From the NCBI GenBank assembly GCA_014706295.1, contig JACSVZ010000042.1:124001-188000 (forward strand): a stretch of 64,000 bases of DNA, read 5' to 3'. Both the position numbers and the translations under genes were made by a program. Shown here piece after piece: positions 10,590 through 46,214 of the stretch. The notes under the pieces are model-generated. The model was not told the DNA's origin. It was given only the letters and a program-made list of their open reading frames with translations, and did not search any database. The DNA comes from Lycocorax pyrrhopterus obiensis (lineage: Eukaryota; Chordata; Aves; Passeriformes; Paradisaeidae). Within the stretch, counting starts at the first letter, position 1; the number at the start of each line of letters is the position of its first letter.

Positions 10590-11170
10590 GTTCCGGGTGC
10601 GGCGGGTTTGGGGTGCGGGACCTGCCTGGGTCAGGGTGCGGCGGGTTCGGGGTGTCGGTGCCGCCGGTGTCCGGGTGCAGCTGGAGCCGGGAGCGCGGCC
10701 ATGGCACGGCTGGTTCGGGGTCCGGATCCCTCCGGGCTCGGCTGCGGCTTCCCCAGGGCTCGGATTCCTCCCGGTTCGAGATGCCGCCGGTTCGGGATGC
10801 GGGTCCTGCCCGGTTCGGCACCGGAGCGGGATGCGGTTGCACCGGAGCAGGTGCGGATCCCTCCCGGTTCGGGGTGCAGCCGGTTCGGGGTGCAGATTCC
10901 CCGGTTCAGGATGCGGATTCCCCGGTTCGGGATGCAGATTCCCCGGTTCGGGATGCAGGCGGTTCGGGATTCAGGCGGTTCGGGATTCAGGCGGTTCGGG
11001 ATGCAGATTCCCCCCGGTTCCTGATTCAGGCGGTTCGGGATTCAGGCGGTTCGGGATGCAGATTCCCCCCGGTTCCTGATGCAGCCGGTTCGGGATGCGG
11101 ATCCCCGCTCGCTTCGGGATGCGGATCTGCGGTTGGGGATGCGGATCCCCCGGTTCGGGACGCCGCCGGT
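10590..11170. repeat. CGGTTCGGGATGCAGATTCCCC-type minisatellite
   Basis: Short units (about 11-23 nt) around 'cggttcgggatgcag' and 'attccccggttcgg', most regular at 10860-11100. CpG-rich. Confidence 0.85.
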
Positions 11171-12229
11171 TCCCCCCGGTTCGGCAGCGGGCTCGGGGCG
11201 CAGCCGGTGCCGCGGACCCGACTGCGGCGGGCGAGGCACGAGCGGGGCTTTTATGGGCGGCGCGGGCGGTGCCAGAGCCCGGTGGGCAGAGCCGGCCCGG
11301 GGACAGCCCCCGGCCCCGGTCCCCTCCTCCGTGCCCCGGCCCCGGTCCCCTCCCCCGGTCCCCTCCCGTGCCCGGGGGGCTCCGCAGGCCCCGGAGCCGC
11401 CGCTCCCGGTTCCGAGCTGCCCCTTCCCGCTGGAAGCGGCTCTTCCACCTTTCCCGCACCCCCCGATCCCAATTTTCCCTCTCTCCCCTCCCCCCTCTTT
11501 TCCCCCCAAATCTCCCCGCGTGCTTTTTTGGGGGCCCCGGCTCCAAAACCAGCAGGGATTTTAGGATCCCGATAAGGGCAAAGCGCCGATATTTTATCGA
11601 TCATTTTTATGTTTATTGATCGTGAGGCTTTCCAACCTCTCCGTGCGTGCTCTGAATCCCCCGGGAACAAAGCAAACCTTGGATTCCCCATGGAAAAAGC
11701 TCTTCCCCCTCCGGCCCCTCCGCTTCCTCCCCCTCCCGGCCGGACACTTCACCCCGGGGCCCTTCCCGCGCCACGCGAACCCCGAGAGGGCTGGAAAATC
11801 CCGCTCTCCCGGCCGCTGGGATTTCAGGAAGCTGCGCACGGGGATTTGCCCCTTCCCGCAGTTCATATCCAGGGATTTCAACGCCGGCGCTGCTGCCAGA
11901 ACCATCCCGGCCCCGCCGCTCCGGCCGGGAGCGCCGCGCTTCCCTCGGGATGCGCCGGGAACGATCCCAAATCCCGGGCTGGGGGGAGAGGAGCCGCCCC
12001 CAGGTAAATCCGGGAGGGATCCGGGCTGGAAGCTGCGCGTGGGGAGGGAGCGGCTGGAATTTATCCCGAGGGCGGGTGCGGGAGGTTGATTCCAGCCGGG
12101 ATCTCGGCGTTTCCAGCCGCTCCAGGCGGATCCAGGCGGGTCCGGGCCGGGGGCCGAGCGCTCATCCCGGAGCTCCCGGAGCGCTGGGAAATGCGGGAGG
12201 AGGGGAGGGAGAGCGGCCCGGAAAGCCGG

Positions 12230-12635
12230 GAATGCGGGCTGGGAATGGGAGCCGGGAATGGGAGCCGGGAATGGGAGCTGGGAATGGGAGCCGGGAATGG
12301 GAGCTGGGAATGGGAGCTGGGAATGGAGCCGGGAATGGAGCTGGGAATGGAGCTGGGAATGGAGTTGGGAATGGGAGCCGGGAATGGAGCTGGGAATGGG
12401 AACTGGGAATGGAGCCGGGAATGGAGCTGGGAATGGGAGCCGGGAATGGGAGCCGGGAATGGAGCCGGGAATGGGAGTTGGGAATGGGAGCTGGGAATGG
12501 GAGCCGGGAATGGAACTGGGAATGGGAACTGAGAATGGGAGCCGGGAATGGAGCTGGGAATGGAGCTGGGAATGGGAGCCGGGAATGGAGCCGGGAATGG
12601 GAGCCGGGAATGGAGCTGGGAATGGAATTCCCAAT
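12230..12635. repeat. GGGAATGGGAGCC minisatellite
   Basis: About 32 units of 12-13 nt: 'gggaatgggagcc', 'gggaatggagct' and close variants. Confidence 0.93.
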
Positions 12636-12980
12636 CCCCCCACCCCGCGATTTCGGGGCAGCGCCGTGAACCTGGGAAAGGCCGAACCCCAATCCAGGGA
12701 TGATTGGGAATCCCAAACGCTCGGAGCCATTCCCAGGAAATCCTCCCCGTTCCCTCCATCCCCGGTTGCTCCCGGGAGCTCATCCCTCCCTCCTGCCTCA
12801 GTTTCCCGCTGGGAAAAGGAGGAAAAGTCTTGGCAGCTCCCGGGGGAAAGATCCCTCTCTGCTTCCCCGTGCGAGGAATTGGGATTCCGGGTGATTTCCC
12901 CATCGGAGCAGGTTGGCGTGGGAATTTGGGGAATTCAGAGGGGACTCCACCTTTTCTTTCCTTTGGAAGGGATTGAATTG

Positions 12981-13016
12981 AAAGGAAATCAATCAATCAA
13001 TCAATCGATCGATCCA
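12981..13016. repeat. (AATC)n tetranucleotide microsatellite
   Basis: Five or six AATC units passing into GATCGATC. Confidence 0.9.
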
Positions 13017-13179
13017 AGGCCTCACCAGCCCTTCCAGAGCCTTTTCCCGGTGGGTTTTCCGCAAGGACGGGATCCTCTCCCGCTGTGGATTCCCCAGGAG
13101 CGGCCAAATTTAACACCGGGGTGGGAATTGGGAATTGGGGAAACCGCGGCAGATCCCGCCCCGCTTCCCGGGGAATCCC

Positions 13180-13345
13180 CCGCGGAGACTTTTAATTTGC
13201 ATCGAGTTTCGTTAATTTTCATTAATTTTTATTAATTTTTATCGAGTTTTAATTATTTTTAATGGTTTTCGCTTATTCCGAGCCCCGGGCAGCCTCGTTA
13301 ATGAGTTAATTGGCCGGGGGTTCATTAGCGAGGGTTTGAAATGGC
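13180..13345. promoter_or_regulatory. AT-rich island with many TAAT homeodomain-type cores
   Basis: In an otherwise GC-rich area this stretch has repeated 'ttaattttta' and TTAATGAGTTAATTGG words. It could be an enhancer or an AT-rich low-complexity tract; conservation cannot be judged here. Confidence 0.3.
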
Positions 13346-13499
13346 AGGAGCTGCGCTGACTCAGCGATCTGGGAATTCTTTGGGAATGTCGGTTTTACCC
13401 AAGGAACAAATTCGCCCGGAAAATGGCAGCAAATCCCCATTTCCCGGGATTTGGGCACTGTTAAATCATGGAAAAAAAACAGGGAAAGGCAAAGCTGCC

Positions 13500-13795
13500 A
13501 AGGCTGAGCCTTTTCCTTTCCTTTTTGTCCTCCTTTTCCCCCCCTTTTTTCCCCCTTTTTCCCCTTTTCCCCATTTTTCTCCTTTTTTTCCCTTTTCCCC
13601 CCTTTTCCCCATTTTTCTCCTTTTTTCCCCTTTTCCCCATTTTTCTCCTTTTTTCCCCCTTTTCCCCCCTTTTCCCCATTTTTCTCCTTTTTTCCCCTTT
13701 TCCCCATTTTTCTCCTTTTTTCCCCCTTTTCCCCTTTCCCCCCCTTTTCCCCCTTTATTCCCTTCTTTCCCCTTTTTCCCCCTTTCCCCTCCCAA
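13500..13795. repeat. Polypyrimidine minisatellite (CCCCTTTTCCCCATTTTTCTCC)
   Basis: Units of about 25-40 nt, almost pure C/T on the plus strand. Confidence 0.93.
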
Positions 13796-14177
13796 TTTCC
13801 CTGCCGACAAATCCCAATTCCCTGGATCTGTGTCCATCACCCTCGGCCAGTCCCAGCCCGAATTCCCGGGATATTTTGCTCCACTCGGGGTTTTTACCCC
13901 ACCCGAGCTCTCCGTGTCCCCATCCCGCCGTGAAAAATTGAGGGAAAACGGGGAAAAAAAAAACCGGGAAATGTCCTGCGGGAACGAGGCCTTTGGGAGC
14001 CGCCGGGAAGGGGAAGCTCGGGGCACATCCGAGCCTCGGGAATTCCCACGTTCCCTAATCGGATTCCGGGGAAATGGGAGCGCGGAGCTCGGGAGCGTCG
14101 GCGGCTTCCCGAGGGATGGGAACGGGGATTTGTGGGATCGGGGATGTCCGGGGCGAGGCTCTGCGGAGGGACGGGGA

Positions 14178-14262
14178 TATTAACGATCAGTGATTGATCC
14201 GTGATTAATGATCGGTGATCAGTGATTGATCCATGATTAATGATTAATTATCAATGATTCCA
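14178..14262. repeat. Short GATC/TGATTAAT array
   Basis: 'gatcagtgattgatc' and 'atgattaatgatcggtgatc' repeated about three times; the units contain TAAT and GATC palindromes. Confidence 0.7.
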
Positions 14263-14267
14263 AATAT

Positions 14268-14640
14268 CTGCCCCTCCGGAGCGGGGCTGGGAGAGCTGGG
14301 AATGTTCCCCTGGAGAAGGGAAGGATCCAGGGAGAGCTTCCAGCACATTCCAGGGCCTGAAGGGGCTCCAGGAGAGCTGGAGAGGGACTGGGGCCAAGGG
14401 ATGGAGGGACAGGACACAGGGAATGGCTTCCCACTGGGAAAGGGGAGATTTAAATGGGATTTTGGGAAGGAATGAGGGTGGGGAGGGGCCGGGATGGAAT
14501 TCCCAGAGGAGCTGTGGCTGCCCCTGGATCCCTGGAAGTGCCCAAGGCTGGGCTGGAGCAGCCTGGGATGGGGAAGGTGTCCCTGAGGGTGGCGCTGGAT
14601 GGGATTTAAGGTCCCTTCCCACCCAAAGAATTCCAGGATT
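14268..14640 (+). mobile_element. CR1 LINE 3'-end copy, sense
   Basis: Contains the remembered avian CR1 blocks in order: 'gaagggaaggatccagggag', 'cttccagcacattccagggc', 'acacagggaatggcttccca', 'ggatttaaggtcccttccca'. 5'-truncated, no coding capacity. Confidence 0.88.
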
Positions 14641-14694
14641 TAAATCAGTTTTGGGGCTGCTGAAGGGGGTTTGGCTGAGCCGGTCCTGGGCCAG

Positions 14695-14945
14695 GGGCTG
14701 GAGCTGGGTCAGGATCAGGATCAGAATTGGGATCAGGATCAGGCAGAGATGCAGCAGGACCAGGACCAGGACTGGGATGAGGATCAGAATCAGGATCGGG
14801 ATCGGGATCAGGATCAGAATCAGGATGAGGATCAGGACTGGGATCGGGATCGGGATCAAAATGAGGATCAGGATCGGGATCAGGATCGGCATCGGGATCA
14901 AAATGAGGATCGGGATCGGGATCAGGATCGGGATCGGGATCAGGC
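14695..14945. repeat. (GGATCA/GGATCG)n hexanucleotide array
   Basis: Hexamers GGATCA, GGATCG and GGATGA repeated about 40 times; Asp-Gln and Ile-Arg pseudo-peptides in open frames are artefacts. Confidence 0.93.
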
Positions 14946-16474
14946 AGTGCTGCAGCAGCTGCTCTCACCCGGCAGCTCCACAAAACCCCTCCGTGGATCT
15001 CCCAGACCCCAAATTTAGGGATTTTTTTCCCCAAAACCTCCCCTAAATCCTAAAACCTAAATCCTCCCTTCCCCCTCTGCCTGTCCGGGGCCTCCCCCGC
15101 ACCCCAAACACCCGAACCCTGCCCGGGTTCCTCTCCAGGGGAAAAAATTCCACCCGGGAAGGTCCAACCCGGCGGGTCCGGCTCGGGGTGGGCTCCCGGC
15201 ATTCCCGAGCCGGGGATTTGCCGGTAAAATTCCAGGGAACAGCAAATTCCCAGCCGGAGCCGGGCCGGGAGCCCCGGAGAGCTCAGCCGGGGCCCTCCCA
15301 GGGCTTGGGGGCTTCTCCTTCATCCCGAGTTTCCCGTTCCACTGAATTATCCATGGAAAACGGATCCGGGGGGAAATCCGTGGGATGGGAAGGGAATCCC
15401 GGGAATCTCCGCTGCTGGAAAACCCCCCCGGCAGCCCCGGCAGCGCCGGCTCTGGGCCCGGTTTTGGCTCTTCGTTCCCATCCCGGGTTTTGGGGCGATC
15501 CCGAGGAGCCGAGCCGGCCCCGCCCGCGGTCAATGATTAATCCCCGGGATCGATGCCCTGTCAATGATTACATCCCATAAATCAGGGCTCGTTCGGCTTC
15601 CCCGCGCTCACCCAGCGGCTCCAGCAGCGCTTCCAGCCGGGAAAAAACATCCCGGAATAAACCCGGCGCTGCTCCCACCTGCAGCGACCTTAAAGCTCCG
15701 AATCCGGTTAAAATCGGGATTTTGGGATCGATTCCGTCGGCTCCGAGCCTTTCCCCGGCCTCTCCAGCAGGGCCTTGCCCGTTAAATGAAATAAATGGAT
15801 GGTTCGAGGTCGGTTTCTGCTTATTCATCCCGAAGGGTGGAAGGGGAGAAGCTTCCGCGGCGCTGCCGGAGCGGCGGCGTTTCCTTTTCCAGGGGGGAAA
15901 GCAGGGAATTCGATCGGATTTCCTTGGGGGAAAAAAAAGGGGAAAAAAAAATAAATAAAAGGGAAATTCAAAGAGATCTCCGCTCGCGGTGAAGGGAATT
16001 TTCTCACCGCGTTGGGAGGGGGGTTGAACATCGTCCCTGAGGTGGCGTTATTGAAAAAAAATCAAATTGAGGGGTTTTTAAGGGGAATTAAATCATTCCT
16101 GATCTCCACGTGGCCCCAGGGCGGAGGGACAGCGAAATTCAGCCCCGTGGGGAGCAAATTTCTCCTTTCCGGGGTTCCCTGAGCCGAGGGTTTTGTTGCC
16201 GCTCCCATCCCCGCCGCCCCAAATCCCGGATTGTTTGGGAATGAGGTGCGGGGCACAATTACCCACGCGGTGTTAATTACCGGGGGAGGAGCCCGGGGTG
16301 AGCTCAGGGTGTTCTGAGTTATCCCGGCCGAGGTTTGGGATTTGCTGGGGGTCTGAGAGGGAGGGGAGAGAGCCCGAAATCCCTGGGAAAACCTGGGATA
16401 ACCTGGGATAACCTGGGATTTCCGGCTCGGGAATCACATCCCAGACGAGGCCCCTTTAGCAACAGCCGGGCCGC

Positions 16475-17412
16475 GAACGAAGGGGGCTCCCCTGGGCTGG
16501 GGGCTCCTTTTTTGGGGTCTCCCTTTTTTGGGGGCTCCCTTGTTTGGGGTCTCCTCAGGGCTGGGGGCTCCTCTGGGTTGGGGGCTCCATTTTTTGGGGT
16601 CTCCCCTGGGCGGGGGCTCCTCAGGGCTGGGGCTCCCTTTTTTGGGGGCTCCCCTGGGCTGGGGTCTCCCTTTTTGGGGTCTCCCTTTTTGGAGTCTCCC
16701 CTGGGCTGGGGCTCCCCTGGGCTGGGGGCTCCCTTTTTTGGGGTCTCCCCTGGGCTGGGGGCTCCTCAAGGCTGGGGCTCCCTTTTTTGGGGTCTCCCCA
16801 TGGCCGGGGGCTCTCCTTGGCCAGGGACTTCTCTTGGCCGGGGTCCCCCTTTAGCCGGGGGTCCCCTTCACTGGGGGCTCCCCATGGTTGGGGTCTCCCT
16901 TTTTTGGGGTCTCCCATGGCCGGGGTCCCCCCTTGACTGGAGGCTCCTCTTGACCAGGGTCCCCCTTTAGCCGGGGTCTCCCCTTAATTGGGGTCTTCCC
17001 TTGTTTGGGGTCTCCTCTTAATTGGGATTTCCCCTTAATTGGGATTTTCTCTTCTTTGGGGTCTCCCCTTGACTGGATGCTCCCCATGGCCAGGGCCCCC
17101 TTTAGCCGAGGTCTTCCCTTGTTTGGGGTCTCTCTTTAATTGGGGTCTTCCCTTAATTGGGATCTTCCCTTGTTTGGGGTGTCCCTTTAATTGGGGTCTT
17201 CCCTTACTTGGGATCTTCCCCTGATTGGGGTCTCCCTTTAATTGGGATCTTCCCTTGATTGGGGTCTCCCTTTAATTGGGATCTTCCCTTGATTGGGGTG
17301 TCCCTTTAATTGGGGTCTTCCCTTACTTGGGATCTTCCCCTGATTGGGGTCTCCCTTTAATTGGGATCTTCCCTTGATTGGGGTCTCCCTTTAATTGGGG
17401 TCTCCCCTTGGC
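16475..17412. repeat. GGGGTCTCCC / GGGGCTCCC minisatellite, ~0.9 kb
   Basis: Units of about 25-32 nt; the left half has 'cttttttggggtctcccctgg', the right half 'tttaattggggtcttcccttg', so the array changed its unit along its length. Confidence 0.93.
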
Positions 17413-17527
17413 CAGGGAGGGGGAAAACTCCGCAGTTTGGTCAAGTTCAGCACTTCAGGAAAGAATTTCCTCACTTCAGGAGGTGAAGTTTGCTCCGGGT
17501 TGTTCAAAGTGGCCGCGACAAAATAAT

Positions 17528-17745
17528 GGAAGAAACCCGAGTGGGATCCAAAAAATCAAAATCCGAGTGGGATCCAAAAAATCAAAATCCGAGTGGGATC
17601 AAAAAAAAAAATCAAAATCTGAGGGGGATGCAAAAAATCAAAATCCGAGTGGGATCCAAAAAATCAAAATCTGAGTGGGATCAAAAAAAAAAAATCAAAA
17701 TCCGAGCGGGAACCAAAAGACCAAAATCTGAGGGGATCAAAAGCA
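17528..17745. repeat. GAGTGGGATCCAAAAAATCAAAATCC minisatellite
   Basis: About eight units of 26-31 nt differing mainly in the A-tract length. Just upstream of the tetraspanin promoter area. Confidence 0.93.
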
Positions 17746-17749
17746 GTCC

Positions 17750-18016
17750 CAGAGCCGCGCGTGGGGCGGAGGAGGGCTCAGGAGCGCCGCTGCTTCCTCA
17801 GCTGTTCCCGAAAACAGGAATATCCGCGGGAACGCTCAGATCCTTGCCGCCATCCCGTGAAATTCCGGGACAATCCCGGAGGGAAAATCCCCTTTCGAGC
17901 CGCGATTCGGAAACCCCCGAAAGGGTTAAGGCGCCGCGCTCGGTCCCTGCCGGGCGGAAATTGTCCAAGTTCAAGCCGCGGTTCTCCCGCATGAATTCCA
18001 GCCGGGAGCCGCCGGG
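17750..18016 (+). promoter_or_regulatory. CpG-rich 5' region of the TSPAN15-like gene
   Basis: CpG-dense sequence leading to the start codon at 18017. No TATA box seen; transcription start unknown. Promoter role is inferred from position and composition. Confidence 0.45.
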
Positions 18017-41717
<23,701 letters not shown>

Positions 41718-42162
41718 GGAGCAGGAGGAGCGCTCGGAGCCGGGAATGTGGGAAAAATGGGAATTTCCTCCTCGGCTCCTGAAGTTTCTTTGGGAAAAGT
41801 GAAAAAAACGGGAGTTTTCCCCTCAACTGCTGAAGTTTATTCGGGAAAACTAAAAAATTGGGATTCTTCTCCTCGGCTCCCAAAGTTTCTTTGGGAAAAC
41901 TGGAGAATAATGGGATTTTTCCTCTCAGATCCTGAAGTTTCTTTGGGAAAACTGTAAAAAAATGGGTTTGTTCTCAGTTCCCAACATTTCTTCGGGAAAA
42001 CTGTAAAAAATTGGGAATTTTCTCCTTGGCTCCTGAAGTTTCTTCGGGAAAACTGGAAAATAATGCCAGGAATTCCTAGATTCTTCCCTGGACTGCGAGG
42101 GCAGAGCTCCCCTGGGCCTTTGGAGGGGTTTTGGGGGGATTTGGGGGTTTTTTCCCAATAAA
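41718..42162 (+). other. TSPAN15-like 3' UTR with poly(A) signal
   Basis: After the stop codon comes a tandem repeat (41745-42062), then AATAAA at 42157-42162, the first canonical poly(A) hexamer downstream. Cleavage would be expected 10-30 nt further on. Confidence 0.6.
41745..42062 (+). repeat. ~53-nt minisatellite in the 3' UTR
   Basis: Six units of 'tcctgaagtttctttgggaa' plus 'aactggaaaataatggg' and a CT-rich part. It would be transcribed in the mature mRNA if AATAAA at 42157 is used. Confidence 0.88.
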
Positions 42163-42727
42163 TGGAATTTCTGTCGGGATTTCCAAGGTGGCTTCCACCC
42201 GCTCGGGCTTTGGCTGTTGTGTTCCCGCTGATTCCCTGGGAAATCGCGGCTTTCCGACGGATTCTGACGGAAATCGGGCCCCGGGAAGGTGAAACCGAAG
42301 GGAAAAGCGGAGCAGCTCTCCCTGCAGGGCCTTCCCAGCGGGATTTTCCAGGAAAAACGGAAGCACAACTTCCATCCCCTGGATCCCGCTGGGAAAAGGG
42401 GGAAAAAATCCCATTCCTGGAGGTTCCCGGCTTTTCCCCGCTCCGCTTTTCATTCCCGGGCAAGGAGAAGGAGATCCCAGCAATTTTCAAAACCAGGATG
42501 GGTTTATTTGGGATATTCCCGGGATGGAGGAAATTTGGGATATTCCCGGGATGGAGGAAATTCCTGGGATGGAGACCGGCCCGGCAGCAGGTAAGGAATC
42601 GCCTTTTCCGACGTTTCTGTTCCAGCACAGCTCCTGGGTCCGGGTGGGAATTCCCTCCTGGATCTCCTGGGATCTGGGAATTAAAAACTGAGGGGGCGTT
42701 GCTGCAGCCCTGGAGCAGAGGAGTTGC

Positions 42728-43015
42728 GAAAATAGGAAATTTATCCCAAAAAATGCGGGGTTTTATCCCAAAAATTGGGGTTTTATCCCAAAACTGTGGG
42801 ATTTTATTCCAAAAATGAGGGTTTTTTTTCCCAAAAAATGTGGGGTTCCATCTCAAAAAATGTGGGGTTTTATCTCAAAAAATGTGGGGGTTTATCCAAA
42901 AACTGGGGGGTTTTATCCCGAAAAATGAGAGGTTTTTTGCCAAAAATTTGGGATTTTATCCCAGGATTGTGGGGTTTATCCCAAAACTGGGGGTTTTTAT
43001 CCCAAAAAATCCCAG
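42728..43015. repeat. GGGGTTTTATCCCAAAAA ~20-nt minisatellite
   Basis: About fourteen units such as 'tgtggggttttatctcaaaa'. Confidence 0.92.
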
Positions 43016-43099
43016 TGGATCCCTCTGCTGAGGCCTCAGGGCCTCATCCACGACCTGGGGATGGAAAAGCTTTCCCGGGAGGCAGAAATCAAATTCTGG

Positions 43100-43470
43100 G
43101 AATGGGGACAAAAAGGGAAAGGAAAAGGGAAAAAAGTGAAAGGAAAAGGGGAAAATGAAAGGAAAAGGGGAAAATGAAAGGAATAAGGAAAGAACTGAAA
43201 GGAAAAGAGGAAAAAAGGGAAAGGGAAAGGAAAAGGAAAAAATGAAATTAAAAGGAAAAAGTGAAAGGAAAAGGGAAAAGGGAAAAAAGTGAAAGGAAAA
43301 GAGGGAAAAAAGGGAAAGGAAAAGGAAAAAATGTGAAAGAAAAGGGGAAAAGGGAAAGGGGAAAATGAGATTAAAAGGAAAAATTGAAAGGAAAAGGGAA
43401 AAGGGAAAAAAGTGAAGAGAAAAGGAAAAGAAGGAAAGGAAAAGGGGAAAAGGGAAAGGAACGAGGGTCT
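43100..43470. repeat. Polypurine (GGAAAAGGGAAAA) tract
   Basis: Almost pure A/G for 370 nt, with 'gaaaggaaaaggg' and 'aaaaagtgaaaggaaa' units. Confidence 0.93.
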
Positions 43471-44609
43471 GTTTTTCCTAGGAGCGGAGGAAATCCCGGG
43501 TTATTCCCGGCGTGAGCTGGGATATTTGGGAAGCGGGAGCTCGGCCTGGATCCTGCAGGTGCCGAAGCTCCGGATGCGATTCCCGAGCTCTGTCTCCCTC
43601 TCCCGACCATTCCCAGCTTTCCCTTCACCCAAACCAGGCCTGGAAAACCTCTCTGGATCCGGGTTTTCCCATTGGAAGCGGAGCTGCGGCGCCTTTGGAA
43701 TATTTGAGAGCATTTTGGCCAAAATCCGGGAAGTTTTTGGAGGTGGAAAAGGTAAAACCAGGGAGCAGCCCCGGGAATTGGGATGAGCTCGGATATTTAG
43801 GGAATCATTTCCTCGTGGGCTCCGGGGATTTGGCTTTGCTTCCTTCTTCCCGCTCTCTCCGGGGAATTTAATAAAACCTCGCAGGATGCAAGGGGATAAA
43901 TTCCAACAAATTTCCGTGGATTCGGAGGGAAAAAGCGAAATTCCATTCTTTTCCCCTTGATTTCCAGGACAAAACCTGGATTCCGATGTCCTGGCTGGGA
44001 CGGGAGCGGGTTCTCATCCCGGGATTCATCCCGGGATTAATGGGAAAAATGGATTTTCCTTCAGCTTGGACACCCGGCCCGGCGATTCCCACGGAGAACG
44101 AAACGCCTGGAAAACGGGAGAAGCCGATTGAAGCAGGAGCGCGGAATCCCAAAAGCTTTTCCCAGAACACCGACGTCAGCGGGAACGCCGAGGACATTCC
44201 CAAATTGCCCCTGAACGGAGCCTTCTCCAGAGGGGAGGGAAAATCCCGTCCAACGGGATCTGAGAGGAAAACGGGAGCAGGGATAAAGCGTCGGATTCCG
44301 GCCGGGTTGTGCCGTGGGATCATCTCCCGGAAAAGCCCCGATGTGGGATGGGTTCAGAGCTCCCAATCCCATCTCCCAATCCCGGTTTTTCGCTGGGATG
44401 AAGGGCCGGGCGCTGTTGGATGGGGATTTATTGACATTCCCGATAAAAGGCTGGAGGGAGCGGAGGAATCCGGGCGTGAAACCCGAATTCATGGATGCGG
44501 GAAGCAAAATGTGGAACTGGGAATAATTCCATGGAAAACCCTGACCCCAAACCCTCCCCAGGCTGGGTGGGATCCCCCAGGGGCTGATCCCGCTCTCCAG
44601 GGGGTTTAG

Positions 44610-44975
44610 GAGCATCCCAGTGGGGGGGATTTGGGATCATCCCATGGATGGGGATTTGGGATCATCCCACCGAGGAGGATTCGGGATCATCCCATGGATG
44701 GGGATTCGGGATCATCCCATGGATGGGGATTTGGGATCATCCCATGGATGGGGATTCGGGATCATCCCACTGAGGGGGATTTGGGATCTTCCCATGGATG
44801 GGGATTTGGGATCATCCCACTGGGTGGGATTTGGGATCATCCCACCGGGGGGGATTCGGGATCGTCCCACTGAGGGGGATTTGGGATCATCGCGCTGGGG
44901 GGGGATTTGGGATCATCCCACTGAGGGGGATTCGGGATCATCCCATGGATGGGGATTTGGGATCATCCCACTGCT
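44610..44975. repeat. GGATTTGGGATCATCCCATGGATGG minisatellite
   Basis: About fourteen units of 25-27 nt; 'gggatcatccca' is itself an inverted repeat. Confidence 0.94.
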
Positions 44976-45169
44976 GCTGATGCCCCTCCACACTTCCCTG
45001 AGGAAATTCCTCCCATTCCCTAAAATCAGGACACTGAGCAGGGGAATCGGAATCCCTCAAAAAAGAGACAAAATTCACAGAAAAAAAGCCCCCACGATCC
45101 CAGAAAACCCAAATCCCGCAAATCCGACAGGAATTTTCCACATCCTGGTGGAAAAGGGAGCCTTTTCCA

Positions 45170-45401
45170 GGGCCGGATTCCGCCGGCCCCGCCGGCCCTC
45201 CCTCCCCGGCGCTCCCCGTGATCCTCCGCGCTCCCAAAATCAATCGGCGCTGCCCCAAATCCATCGGGACGCGGGAGCTGCCGGGCACTGGGGTCGTTGG
45301 GATGTTGGGAAGAGCAGCTCCGGCTCCAGGCGATCCCGGCTTTCCCTGAACCCGCTCCGCAGCCCCGGCCCGTTCCCGAAGCATTTTCTGGGGAGCTCAA
45401 G
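45170..45401 (+). promoter_or_regulatory. Candidate SLC4A5 non-coding first exon / CpG-rich promoter
   Basis: CpG-rich stretch ending in a strong donor CTCAAG|GTGAGT (exon end 45401). SLC4A5 needs an upstream leader because its first coding exon begins at an acceptor (48397). Another CpG-rich stretch at 47220-47340 is an alternative. No transcript evidence. Confidence 0.35.
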
Positions 45402-46214
45402 GTGAGTTTTTAGGGGGAAATTCATTTTTGGGGGCGTTTGGGGTTTAATTGGGAAAAGCGGCAGCGCTTGGCTTCCCTCCCCTGATTTCCATGGAATTAG
45501 AGCCGGGTTTTCCAGCATTTCAGGGATTTAGAGGGGAAAAGCTTCGTGTGGGAAATACCAGAGGGAAAAATCCCGGATTCTCCGACCCCAGAATCGATCG
45601 AGAGCTTTCATTTATCCGGGTCTAACAAAGCCTGGCTTTACCCCGGGGCTTCTTTGTGCTGCCCAGCTCAACCAGATTTCCCACAAAACCCCATTTCTTC
45701 CCAACATTATCCCGGCTGGAGGGTTGTGCATCCCAATCCATCACCCGGGAACCCCAAGCTGCAGGAACTCCCTGGGAAAATTTCCTGGGAGTTTCGATCC
45801 TTCGTCTTTTAGAAGGAGCAAAACTATTCCAGCCTGAGGCTGGGGGGTGTTTTCCTGCTTCTCCTGCTTTTCCAGCTTCCTAAAATCCTCGGAATTCGCC
45901 CCGGAACGTTGTTTTTGGGAAGCCAAGGATCATGGATGATGTTATCCCGTAAAACTCCCCGGTCTGGGTTTTCCCTCCGGAGCCGTTCGCCCCCAAATGA
46001 AATCAGTCCCTGCCCAAAGTGTGGGATTGACGGGAAAAATCCCAAATCCCGGAAATCAACTTTAAATCTCAGCCGGGATCAAGCTGGAGCTGGACTGGGA
46101 TAAACTGGACTTGGGTCGGACTGGGATAAATGGATTTTCCTGAGGAAAAAAGCGTCGGGAATTCAGACCCAGCAGAGCCCGCCCGGCCAGGCCGGGCCCA
46201 GCAGCTCCGGCTGT

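Larger units (their letters stand above)
10163..11275 (-). promoter_or_regulatory. TACR1 5' flank: CpG-rich, repeat-rich leader with CATAAAA/GC-box promoter candidate
   Basis: Minus strand upstream of the TACR1 ATG. At 11255-11249 the minus strand reads CATAAAA, a TATA variant. Immediately upstream (11256-11269) lie two GC-box-like CCGCCC elements. If used, transcription would begin near 11220 and the leader would be ~1 kb, mostly tandem repeats. Placement is inference; no transcript was seen. Confidence 0.4.
11276..18016. other. Divergent intergenic region between TACR1 and the TSPAN15-like gene
   Basis: No coding sequence recognised. It contains several arrays (listed separately), one CR1 copy, AT-rich islands at 11576-11640, 13180-13345 and 15530-15600, and a CpG-rich stretch at 17750-18016 next to the tetraspanin start. 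The stretches 11640-12180, 15050-15900 and 16050-16470 show nothing I can name. Confidence 0.8.
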
